Shown one piece after another: positions 36,746 through 47,735 of a stretch of 64,000 bases of DNA. Position numbers and translations under genes: made by a program. The stretch spans positions 17,471,717 to 17,535,716 of the forward strand of contig NC_088305.1 of assembly GCF_032854445.1 (NCBI RefSeq), in the 5' to 3' direction. This DNA is from Liolophura sinensis (Eukaryota; Mollusca; Polyplacophora; Chitonida; Chitonidae). Each line of letters opens with the position of its first letter. Position 1 is the first letter of the stretch. The notes beneath the pieces were generated by a model. That model did no database searches, was not told where the DNA came from, and was given only the letters and a program-made list of their open reading frames with translations.

Positions 36746-38253
36746 CTTATTATATAAAAAGTCAATGGTCTTGAATGATTTGAAACCACACAATCACAGT
36801 GCTAATAAAAATAATTAGAAAAGAACTAAAATAGTACATGAAAAAAATATCTAATCATGGCCGTAAGCAATTGCACGACAGATATCCGGCTAATCGGATA
36901 GCGTTTCTCTTAAAAAGACTCTTGAGACGGCGTAAATGGCATTTCCTTCCTTCCTGGTTTTGTAAACCAATTGGGCATCGTGTTCCACGTTTTTGCGTAT
37001 TCACTCAACACTCCCTTGCTGTCATTAAAACTCCATTCTTCATTTCTTGCTCGACGTTATTATAAGCTCAGTGGATACCGTCCAGACTGCCAAAGATAAA
37101 CGTGGCCCGGAACGATCGGATCGTGGTGCCATGAATTACTAGTGTAACCAGCGGACACTGTTGTTACGCTTTCCCTGCAGGAGCATGAGGGTGGATTATG
37201 TAACTCAACAGTAACACCGAGCAGTTAGCCCGGTTTGCCGCCAACGGGTCGATCGTATAGCTAAACATTGACTTTGTTATAGTTATTCGGTTCCACGGTG
37301 ATGCAAATCCAGTTAATTGTTCCTTACGGAATTGAAGTGAAATAATTAGTCTATTTGAATGCGTATATGGTGATTGTCTCCTAAACAACCGAAGTATAGG
37401 GACCCTGTGTTCTCAAGCCGCGCTGTTTCTGAATGAGTTTAACGAATATAAAGTCTTACGACAAATATTTCAGTGTGTAAAATATACAGATAATTTAGAC
37501 TAGCCACGCTAAATACATTTGCTCTAGAATGTTTATTTGGCACAAATTGTCCAGAATTATTTCACGAACAGATTTCATATGGGATGAAACTCCAGTGTGT
37601 GAAGCGTGTTATTTTGAGCCTGCCTATTAAAAGCCCTCAGCTGTGTTGTAAATCTTACCTTTGTTTCACGAAACATAATGCAGTGCTTGTTAAGCTGGCT
37701 TGCGTCATTTTTGGACGCATTAAGGAAATGACCTTGGTGCCAATGAGTCCATTTTGCTGTTTCCTCTTCAAAAAACACCAGTATGTAAATAACATCTTGT
37801 AGCACTATACATCCACAAATGTGATTAGCTGAAATTGTAGCTAATTTAGTCTTTGAATCCATATGGACCATATAGACCTTTTATGAAGAGCAATAAGGTA
37901 ATTCCACAAAAAAATTGCAATCAGGTTGATATTTTTGAAGCAAACACCATTATGAAGACATGATACTGGACTTATGTCTGCACAGTGAACTGTGTGAACA
38001 ACAAGGGAAAAGGGCCGAAGCGAAAACAAGAATGGCAAGAAATATACGTACATGCACCACCTAGACAGACACTAAAGGAATGGGAAGAGGTACGCTGCTC
38101 AGAACTGATGCTGCCAATATATGGGGGAGAAATACTTGGCATAGTATGGCATATGGCTAAATATCAGCATACCTGCTGGAGTGAGGTGAATGCCGCGAAA
38201 TTTGACGCGCTGAGTTTACCGTGTATAGGATTCTACCAACCTTCATGTTTCCT
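36746..38253. other. Intergenic
   Basis: No supported gene. Short opposing open frames at 37575-37871 carry nothing recognisable. Confidence 0.5.
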
Positions 38254-38262
38254 ATTTACATG

Positions 38263-38420
38263 GCCGAGGTGGTTAGCTTTCCAGCGCCGTGTAATGACCC
38301 AGGGGCTTCTCATCAATACCGTCGCTGTGAGTCTAGCTTATTCTGGCATTTTCTCCGGCGGTACGTGGGAAGGTACGTGAAATGCCCTTGAGTACGACGT
38401 AAACACCCAATGAAATAAAT
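38263..38420 (+). mobile_element. SINE-1 with internal deletion, with TSD
   Basis: The tRNA-like head (GCCGAGGTGGTTAGC..AATGACCCAGGGGCTTCTCA) runs to GGTACGTGGGAAGGT. It then jumps to ACGTGAAATGCCCTTGAGTA and the tail, missing roughly 110 bases of the conserved body. Flanks ATTTACATG (38254-38262) and ATTTATATG (38421-38429) form a 9-base TSD with one mismatch. Confidence 0.8.
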
Positions 38421-38429
38421 ATTTATATG

Positions 38430-39035
38430 CAGCTGGCAGTAAGGAAATATCACAAGTCGAAGTATACAAATACGGGTAGGAGTATGTATCAGCTTTTTTC
38501 GTACTCGGAGGAAAAAAAATGCTGTTTCGAGGTAGTAATTTGATGTGCTAACAGTGCAGCTTCCCAGACAAGCATTAACGGTGACTAAAACAGGAAGATC
38601 AGGACCCAGTTTCATGAAGCGGCGAGAGACATTTTTTATCATACATTTGTTGCACGATGTTTTGTTCGTCACTATCACCATACCTTTGTCCTATTTGTGC
38701 GATTATCGTACATATACGACATCTTTGTGAAACTGGGCCCTGGACTCTCAGAATAATCAACACGAAGATCCATTAACTAACAATAGCTTACTTTTGGGCT
38801 CATTCAGACTTTAGCTGTGTCCAGTGCTGCGGAAGGACTATAGAATATACACTGTTGAGTGTCACAAAGAGAGTCCCAAACAATGGTGCAGGAAGTTTTA
38901 AAGTAATTTTCACACAACCACTTGTATGTTGTACATATATCAACTGCCAATTTGCCGTGGAGTTTTATTCTAGCTGATTATAATATTTATATACTAGCAA
39001 GTAGCACGGCCGCAAACACCATCGTTTAAACAGAG
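38430..39035. other. Intergenic
   Basis: Nothing recognised. Confidence 0.5.
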
Positions 39036-39211
39036 TTCGGTAAAGATATGCAGTGATGTTTACGCCGATTTATTACGTCACTGGTCTAGTTTTACTTAAA
39101 ATCCTGTATTGTCATCACATTTAATATACAAACACATCCAAACGATGCAAGGGCCAGACTTAATGTCTGCCTTGTCCACCAGTACAATCCCGGTTTATGC
39201 AGTAATACAAT
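39036..39211 (+). repeat. Rep-A, 3' part of a tandem pair
   Basis: Aligns with the last ~170 bases of the 10.6-kb copy (TTATTACGTCACTGGTCTAG, TTGTCATCACATTTAATATA, then CAGTACAATCCCGGTTTATG). Confidence 0.6.
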
Positions 39212-39510
39212 ATCAAAGCGGAGTGCAATAAATTTACTTGGCGAATGGTGTAACGGCTGAAATACGGACTAGCTCAGGGCTTCGTTCTAAATATTCGTGT
39301 AAATGCTTAAATATTATCGCTTTGCATGCCCCGTAACACCATGGCTTAAGCAGAATTGGGTAAAATTTGGTGGTGGTAATTCCTACATATTAGACATCAC
39401 TGGTCTAGAATTACTTAAAAAGGGTGTACTTTCAACACTTTTAACATACAAACACATCCATGTAGTGCAAAGGGACCAGACCTCGGAGATGCTTGGTCTG
39501 CTAGCTCCAC
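39212..39510 (+). repeat. Rep-A, second copy of a tandem pair
   Basis: Begins directly after the previous copy with TTGGCGAATGGTGTAACGGC, TGAAATACGG and continues through CATGGCTTAAGCAGAATTGG to GCAAAGGGACCAGACCTC. Confidence 0.65.
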
Positions 39511-39654
39511 GACTAAAAGCAACAGCAACTGCGGCACTGTAGTAATAATCATGTATTCTATTTGTGCGATTGCGTATAACAGGGGTAGTAACGGCACATT
39601 TATAACTCAGCCGTTACTCAGCTATGTCAATGCTGTTAAAGGTTCGGGCCAGTC

Positions 39655-39775
39655 AGTTCTAACTCGAGAGATGAGCTTGGACAAGGAACGTGTAGGTTCT
39701 CCCGCTGTCGCTGTTCGTGGAACCTTGGTAAGAATGACTGGTTGACGATGCCTGTGTTAATGCTGCAGTATAAAG
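39655..39775 (+). mobile_element. SINE-2 fragment, diverged
   Basis: AAGGAACGTGTAGGTTCTCC, CGCTGTCGCTG and GAATGACTGGTTGACGATGC align with the SINE-2 body at 28228-28300. Confidence 0.45.
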
Positions 39776-40618
39776 ATCAATTATTTCTACAAGAACGTCT
39801 GTACCGTGCACGTGGGAAAGTTTGTCAATAAGTTAACAAGTCAGTGGTTTACTCAAAATATGCGAGTAATCATATAAGCGTAAATTCTTGATTTTGGCGT
39901 TAAGCAATCAATTTCGCGGAAGCCTTGGGGTCAACAACTAATGTAACATTGCTCATACAGTACCACTGGACGACGTTAACTGTTTATTGTCACAAATTTA
40001 CCCCGAGGAATGAGAGCAGAAGAAACTAACCTTGAATCTTACTTGGCTTGTTTCATAGTTATACATTGTGCACGATACTACTACGTCATGCCTCGCTCAG
40101 TCATTATAGTGTAGCCTACTGCAGTGGTTCCTAATGATGCGTAACGTAGCAGTCCTTCACCTTCATGTTTGAATTAAGCACAAAGCAAAATGTCAGACAT
40201 TGGAAATCTTTGTGCGTTTTTCATGCTTTACTCGGATTAGAAAACCGAGATGGGAATTAATGAAAAAATGACACGGTTGTTTTGCACATTTGTGAATGTT
40301 TTGGGAATACCACAAGGAAAATATAACAAGAACTACTCAACCAAGCATCCGGCATATTATAAACAATGATTACTGATTTCAACCAAACATATAGCACTTT
40401 GTAAGAATGGGTATTGATTTCAACCGAAGCATATGTAAACAAACAAACTGTCACATAATCTATTACTTTTCTGGCTACCGATTCCCTTCGGTTCAGCCGT
40501 ACTTGAGAATAGAATATTCTTTTAAAGTTTTCCAGAGGCACGTTTAAAACGGCTTCACCAGGATAGTAATTTAATTCGTTTTTTGCCAAGAACATTCCCT
40601 GCGCCTTTCCGTCATCAG
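39776..40618. other. Intergenic
   Basis: Nothing recognised; a 112-codon minus-strand open frame at 40257-40595 has no motif. Confidence 0.5.
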
Positions 40619-40760
40619 TGGAAAATGTTTACGCCTTTTCTTTGCATAAGTCCACACTAATCTCTAACTTAATGTATTTTATTAGTTCTTCAGTGTGCTG
40701 TGTTGAACGTAATTTGAAACAATCTTGCAATTATTGACCCGGGACGTCCATATTGGTTGG
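40619..40760 (+). repeat. Rep-B dispersed repeat copy
   Basis: GAAAATGTTTACGCCTTTTC, TTTGCATAAGTCC, CTTGCAATTATTGACCCGGG and ACGTCCATATTGG align with 18741 and 31079. Confidence 0.55.
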
Positions 40761-43700
40761 TATACATATAGATTGAGGAAATATATACGCTTATGAGAGA
40801 ATATGCAATCATTGCAAATGTGTGATAAGTCAATATTACACAAACGCCCAGAACAGCTTTGTAGATGAATCCACAAAACACTGGTTAATGCATTAGGTGA
40901 ATTCATTGTACTGTAACAATGAAGCACTCAGTTCATGATTTGTGTGTGTCCAAAGCCGTAATAACATTCCAGTCGGCTTTAAATTGAATTGTAAATATTA
41001 AACTGATTTTTAACAGGTGTCATTATACACACAATTAAAGATCGTTTAGAGTGCGTGACGGGTGTACAAACTGTGGACAGTGATATCCGTGCGTGTGAGA
41101 CTCCACAGTACGACTAACCATTGTGTTTCTAAATGATCTGTACGCTGGAACATGTGCTGCATACAAAACTATAACTGTGGAGCGTAAATAAATAACGGCG
41201 TTCATAGTTAGGAGCATTGCTGAATGAAACAGAGAGAACAGTTGATAAAAAGTGCATTTGCTTGACACAGTATCATAGATGTGTACAACAGCAGAACTTG
41301 GTGTCAGTAAACATTATTCTTTTGCTGGCAGCCAAAACAATGTGTATAGCACGCTGGGGGAATTTACAGCTGTAATGTGTAACTAGAAACGTTTCGTCAG
41401 GTGTATGCCACGAAACTCAGGTGTAGCACACTTGATTTGGTGTTTCATTTCACACCGGTGTTTAACCACTGGCACAGCGGATGCCTTGGGGGAAGGATAT
41501 ATTAATGGGGAACCTATCCCGCCGATTGCACTTTAAACCTAGGTTGTGTAGGCGGTTGTTCTTTGCTGTCTTTCCGAGCATGTTTTAAGGGGATAACTGT
41601 TAAGTATTACTAATGACGATTTATCAGCTTGGACCCGATTTGTCTTTGTGAGGGGAAACTGTACCCCCATTTATATATGACAGGTGGAAGCGTTGAATTT
41701 GTGCGTGTGTCTGCATCGTATTGTTTCTAACAGCATGAGTGACACCGCGGTGAGAGTGGTTGTTGCGTTTAGAGTTGGGGATACAGAGCACAGTCAGGGA
41801 GTAGAAACACTCGCTCCTCATTAAGTATTTGTCGAGCTATCTGCTGCTAAGTTCCAACAGGAACAGGACCGTGGTGCAATGACCACAGTGTGAAACACGA
41901 ATCAAATAAATAAATAAAATCTTTAAATCGTCTCCATGTAAGACACCCGTTAGTTGTTTGACAGTGCCCAAATCACAGTTCAGGTCGTAAATCAATGGCA
42001 TATTATCCCAAGACCCAAGATAATCTGTGAAAACTATATACATGATTTTTTATGAATAACAGTTACCTGGTATTAGAAGTAGTCAGCAGTTTTCAACATA
42101 TAACATATGGTATTATTATACCTCACGTGAATATATCGTTCCCCCATTGGACAATATCACGTCACGTGGGGTTCAGCATTTTGTTATACGCTGTGACGTC
42201 ATTAAAGAAACAAATGGCGCGCTAAACGTGCTACATCGCATTTATCTTTGGTCGCGCCTTAGGTAGTCTCCCTTTTGTGTTGTATTACATCACATCTGCC
42301 GTCGGCTTTGAGAGTCGCTGTTTTGACAGCCCTACTTCCCTACCCTAACCCGTTCAAGTTTGGAAAGGTTTATAAAATCTCGAGTGATAGGATATTCGGT
42401 AAAATAAAACAATTATTACATGTTTCATAGTGGAACATGCAAACACTCTATAATATCCAATGTGTAAAATCAAGTATGTAGTCCACAAAATTGTATGCAC
42501 ATCAGTGCTATTCTCTTCAGCTTGTTTTAGCTAAGTTAACAGCCTCAAATAAACTATTCCTATAGGCTATTCAAACTATTTGGATTACGTTTGGCGGTTG
42601 GTGATTTTTTACATTGTAAGTGATAAAACGTATTAGTTTTAAAGCAAACGTATCATTTCTTGCACATGTGTAAAGCCGTTAGGTAAGACTATCACTTCTA
42701 CTTATAGAAAGATGTCACATTGACATCAAAGCCTTGAATGCTTCTCTGAAGAAACTGTCTGACGAAATGATGTTCATTTCACCTCCACGTCAACCAAATC
42801 TAATCTAATATCCAGCAGAGGAAGGTACAGTACATGAAAACAAATCTGGAGTGGTAATTTTAGCCAAGCGGGACTGCATGCTTACCACATACATGTGTTT
42901 ACGTAATACGTGTAAAATCTGAAGGGAGGTACATATGGTTGAGCACTTGTTCAACACATTTGCTGGAAATGCCACTACGTGTATATGAGGCGAAGTTCCC
43001 TCAATAACATTAGCTAGTGTTGCAGATAATTTCTCTCAATCACACAAGATACCATCTTTCAGCAGAGCAAAATCATCCTTCAAGAATGAATAAGAGAACG
43101 AATGAATATGGTTTAACGTCAGTGTAGCAGGGCCATATCTAGACTACAATAAAGTAAATAGTTTTCGATGCGATAATGAATACATCCAAGTTCAAATCTG
43201 ATAGATGGAAATATTTAAAAGCAGTTGAAAACATAAATCTCAGTTAATCTCGAAAACAAGTTTAACCTTTTTAAAACATATAATCGTGACAACAGTTTAT
43301 GTAAGAAGTATATTTTACGGTATAAAACCAATACCCCTAAAAGGTAGGTAATTGTCGCACGTTCATGTTATTGAACAGTTTGCGTATTTTTGTTGATACG
43401 TAGTTTGCAGACCACGATATTCCTGGGAAATCATTATTCCAGCAATGATTGCTTCATTTCAATGACGATTAATCAGCCTACATCATCTAGATATTTCTGC
43501 CTGACATTGTCTGGAATTTAGATACATTTCGTAGCAATAAAGATCCACGTGATGCAGAGACAAAGAGTGGTCTGCACAAGATAAAATATCTTCGTAGAGA
43601 AGCCTGAAGTAATTGTGCAAGCAGAGAAACTCTTGAAAAAGTACGTGCTGTGTCTAGATAGCTTTACAATGAGTGGAGCTCATTTTATTGGAATTGTCAT

Positions 43701-44756
43701 AGCAGTGCCACCTGGGTACAGATAAGGCGCGTTGTAGACATAGGGCGCTTCATTGCATTGTGTATTATAGACGGACTTAAAGTTGCCATGCCAGAAGTGT
43801 TCTTGTGAGGTTTAATAATATACTGGGGGCGTGGACAAATGACATTGGCATGGTTCCTAAATCCATCCAAATTATGTGAAGGTGTGCAAAAAATAAGTAG
43901 GTCAGGTCGTCTGGAACAGTACTACTGGCGCAGTATCAAAAAACAAAAATGTTTGAATTGGATTTGGTCTTTGACCCTGAAATATATCACCCCCATCTCC
44001 GTTTTTCTTGGCAGGAAGGGAAGAATAATTGAGTTGGATCTTTCTCTTTTCATCTGGTATATTGCTGGTGGATTGGATGCCTAAATTAAATGCATGGTTT
44101 AAGTAAAACATTACACTGGATCCGTAGACAGTCCTGCATGTAGTAATACTGCACTGTGCGGATCCCTTTGCTTCTTTACGTCCGATGGTTTGTCAGGTAC
44201 TTTGAAGTGTGCAGTTCTTTCATGTACAACGCCTGCCCAGTTTCTTACTTCATTATGTTTACCGCCGACTTATAAATCAGGCCAAAACTTGGCAATTTTT
44301 GTATTTGTTGCCGTCAATATCGTCAGTAAACTGACTGGTGCAAGTTTTATATTTGAGTTAATGAACACTGTTTTTATAAGGAAATGTGACAAAACGCATC
44401 AAAGTGAAGCCTATTGTCTTTTGTTATTATTATTACTTTTTTTTGGATTAAATGAGTTTTCTGAAATGAAATAACTATCGTGTAGGACAAGCTATGGAAA
44501 TTGCATTATATAACTCTATGCTCTTGGAGACAAAAAACCGTTGTGTCGCTGTGGTGTAGCATAACTAATTGAGATTATTAGAAGGGCGATATTGTGGCAT
44601 ATACTGCTTGGCGCGATTGGTTGCGTGTATTATGTCATCAGCGATTGGATTGGTTGCCAATAACCATCAGTACACAGGCTATGTACAATCGAATGATAAA
44701 GACAAGCTTAAATTCATTAGGTGAAATCAACCTGGAATGCATGTAGATAATAATTA
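40761..44756. other. Intergenic with short SINE remnants
   Basis: No supported gene. A SINE-1 tail remnant (GTGTGAAACACGAATCAAAT plus AAATAAATA) sits at about 41889-41922. A SINE-2-like tail in reverse sits at about 43085-43140. A cluster of promoter-type motifs at 42140-42201 is listed separately. Confidence 0.45.
42140..42201. promoter_or_regulatory. Cluster of CCAAT, CACGTG and CRE motifs
   Basis: Within about 60 bases are ATTGG (reverse CCAAT) at 42146, the E-box CACGTG at 42163 and the palindromic CRE TGACGTCA at 42194, followed by GGCGCGC at about 42215. Such clustering is common in metazoan promoters, but no adjoining gene was found, so function is speculative. Confidence 0.25.
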
Positions 44757-45027
44757 TCTTTGTTTATTTATTTGATTTATTTGATTAGTGTTTTACGTCG
44801 TACGCAAGAATATTTCACTTATACGACGGCGACCAGCATTATGGTGGAAGGAAACCTGGCACTGCCCAGGGTTAACCCACGACCATCCGCAGGTTGCTGG
44901 AGGACCTTTCCACGTACGGCCGGGGAGGAAGCCAGCATGAGCTGGACTTGAACCCTCAACGACCGCATTGGTGAGAGACTCCTTGGTCATTACGCTGCGC
45001 TAGAGTGCTAACCAACTGAGCCACGAA
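44757..45027 (-). mobile_element. SINE-1, near full length, with TSD
   Basis: Tail (TTTATTTATTTGATTTATTT) at the left, full body, and head to CAACTGAGCCACG. TSD AATAATTA at 44749-44756 and 45028-45035. The outermost bases of the head are missing. Confidence 0.88.
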
Positions 45028-45035
45028 AATAATTA

Positions 45036-45615
45036 CTTACATTTATCTGGATTGTTTCAATAGTTCTGATAATGGCTATAAATATTCTGAAATACGCGAG
45101 GTAGAAGTACATTGATATGTACGCTTGCTAAAGAAAAAATCATAAGTTTTTTATATTTTAAAATTAAAAAATCTATTTGGCAAACACATGTACCTATATG
45201 ACGAGGAGTATGGGACGAAAGTCAAAGTTTTACCTTATATCGCGGATGGACCGCGCTATTGGGACAAGAATCGATCACATTTGACAGCTGTCAGGTGACA
45301 ATATTCTTGCAGTGCGACATACATGTCGCATCTATCAGCATCTCACCCAGAGATTTCTGTCGCTGATTGTCTGTTTAAACACGGCAACGTATTTATGTTA
45401 ACATCAGCGGTTCAGGACGCCACTAGCTCAAAATAAAGGAAATTACACTACCTTCATAAATTAGATGTAATAGGTTGAGACAACAGAATACTTTCCGTGC
45501 CCCAAAAGGAATTTTTCCATCGTATAAATAAGAATATATCACACATACAGGCTGTTATATACCCGCGTATCTGTGCCGCAAATTGAATAACGGGATACGA
45601 ATTCCTAAATGATTG
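45036..45615. other. Intergenic
   Basis: Nothing recognised. Confidence 0.5.
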
Positions 45616-45843
45616 ATGGTTTTAGTGAATAGTTCGGATGACGAGGAAAGCCAGATTTATACCATCAAACCATATAAGGATGCTCAAAGTGGAACCATTA
45701 TAAATAAAGACGTCACTAAATTCGCGGACAGAAAAAGAGAAATCGTTTCACACCAGGCAACTCCATGGCAACAGCGTGCCTTAAATATGTTGAAGAAAAA
45801 CTGCTTTAAGCGCAGAGGCAGTAAGCGAAGTAAAACGGATTAA
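45616..45843 (+). CDS. Small charged ORF or terminal exon, function unknown
   Basis: ATG at 45616 (G at +4) opens 75 codons ending TAA. The N-terminal part is acidic (NSSDDEESQ). The C-terminus is strongly basic (KRRGSKRSK), like a nuclear localisation signal, with a Trp/Gln-rich segment ATPWQQRALNML before it. Codon third positions are mixed rather than AT-driven. It could instead be the last exon of a larger gene: TTTTAG just inside it is a possible weak acceptor. I do not recognise the family. Chance remains a serious alternative at this length. Confidence 0.3.
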   Translation: MVLVNSSDDEESQIYTIKPYKDAQSGTIINKDVTKFADRKREIVSHQATPWQQRALNMLKKNCFKRRGSKRSKTD

Positions 45844-47249
45844 AATTTAATCAGAATATTACGAACAAATCAGCCTTTGTTGTTGCATTCCGTGACAGTG
45901 GCTATTGATTGGATAACAATACCTGTTCTTCATCAGACAGAAGATAATTAACTCTCGTGGAATGGCCATGGAATTCTAGGTCATAGAATATGGAGAATGT
46001 TACATGTGTATGAATGACATTTGGTTGGTATTTTCTTTGATAAAAATGTTGATAAGTGAGGTAATGAATAAGCCTTCCACAATTCCGCTTTTGGATTTTT
46101 CTATTACACGGTGGCTGTAAGGAGAAGACCTCGAAAGAGCGTCTAAGATGGACGTTTTGACTCCATTGTTAATTACAAAATGGGTGCCGAGCTTAATGGA
46201 TAAGCCAAGTACTTATGTCAGCCCGCGATAACAGGGTGATCCAGTATGGTTTCAACTGCATGGCAGTTCAGTGGGGCAGCAATATTCACATTGGGAACAT
46301 ATTACAAGTGATGTAAAACCATACCAAAACAAAGGAGGCAAAAAAACCCCTCAAAAACAACAGAACAAAAATCGATTACATCTTGGTAAATTATAACTAT
46401 AGAGAGAGGTTTCCTGTTTGGAACTGGAATAGACAAGGGGCAAATAGACAGTGGCCAAACCTAATTTGTACTAAACATTTGTTTATACCGTCAGGAGAAG
46501 TAACTTAAAGTGAACGTAGTCTGCCACCATATATACACAGAAAAAATGATATAGGACACAGAAAACTATGTAAAAAAAACTCTATAAAGCTTGGAAAGCC
46601 TAGAAGATGAATTTCAGCATTGGGGATATGGCACAGACGGACAATTGACAGTCAAGATGATCTTAGGCTACAAAATGAATGAATGAGTTTGGCTTAGCGC
46701 CACCTCGGCAATATTTCAGCCTTATCTTGGCAAACTTCATGATCTTGGGCTAAGTAAGTTGTGTGTTGGTGTTAATGCTAAAGGATACACTAATGTTGTT
46801 CCTTGAGCTCAACAACCCAACAATGACCATCCATACTAAGGAAGCTAGATGTATTTCTGGCCTAATTTGGTACCCACTTTCTTTGGGTGGCTCTCAGCAC
46901 ATTCCTATAACATTTTTCACCCTTTTCTGTATAGAGAAACTATAAATGTGTAGACCTAATATTATAAATATTTATATACCCAGCTACAATGTAAGTGTGC
47001 CCCAAGACTGTATAAACACTTCTATTTAATCACCAAGTATCTTTGCTCAGCCCTACATTGAACGTTAGGTAAATATCGAGTTGGTAATACGAGGTGAGGT
47101 ATTCTCGTTCTCAAACGTAAAAGTTGTATTTTGTTATTCAAAAAGAATGAATGCAGTTGCTTACGAGTTCAACGAGCTATATGCATACTACATGGATGAT
47201 TCATTCCATAAAGGAAATATTGATTCAATTTGACGTTTGCGATCAGAAC
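45844..47249. other. Intergenic
   Basis: No supported gene; a SINE-2-like tail lies at 46678-46735. Confidence 0.5.
46678..46735 (-). mobile_element. SINE-2-like 3' tail
   Basis: Reverse complement reads AAGATAAGGCTGAAATATTG, CCGAGGTGGCGCTAAGCC and ends in (ATTC)n, matching the tail at 18222-18290 in the opposite orientation. Confidence 0.45.
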
Positions 47250-47735
47250 CTCAACTACATCAGATATAATTCCTGCCGTATATAACATTATTTCATCTTG
47301 CGATCAGCTTAGCGAATTAACGCAAAGCAAATGTTGTCTACCTAAAAGAGAACATTCACCACATCAGATAGAATTCAAGTAAATGTTGTCTTGTACATAA
47401 AAGAGTACAGTCACTACATCAGACGTAATTCTTGCAGTCTTAAGTAATATTTCAACTTGCAAGCAGCTTAGCAAATTGACGCAAAGTAAATGTTGTTTTG
47501 TACATAAAAGAGAACAGTCACTACATCAGACGTAATTTTTGCAACCTTAAGCAATATTTCAACTTGCAAGCAGCTTAGCGAATTGACGCAAAGTAAATGT
47601 TGTCTTGTACATAAAAGAGAACATTCACTACATCAGACATAATTCTCGGGGGAGTTTTAACAATATTTCAACTTGCTAGCAGGTTAGCCAATTGACGCAA
47701 AGTAAATGTAGTTGTGTACATGGACAATAAAACAA
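47250..47735. repeat. 107-bp tandem array, about 4.5 units
   Basis: AAATGTTG recurs at 47381, 47488 and 47595, with a variant at 47704 (spacings 107, 107 and 109). A shortened unit starts at 47329. Each unit carries ACTACATCAGACGTAATT, CAACTTGCAAGCAGCTTAGC and TTGACGCAAAGTAAATG. The outer units are the most diverged, as expected for an ageing array. Confidence 0.9.

Noticed and set aside
37985-38380. 131-codon plus-strand ORF
   Set aside because: Its last third is the SINE-1 head at 38263 onward and there is no recognisable domain before it.
44760-44990. Short ORFs with recurring SSPAHAGFLPGRTW-type peptides at 44.8, 53.6 and 56.6 kb
   Set aside because: They are translations of SINE-1 copies; similarity reflects shared repeat DNA, not a protein family.
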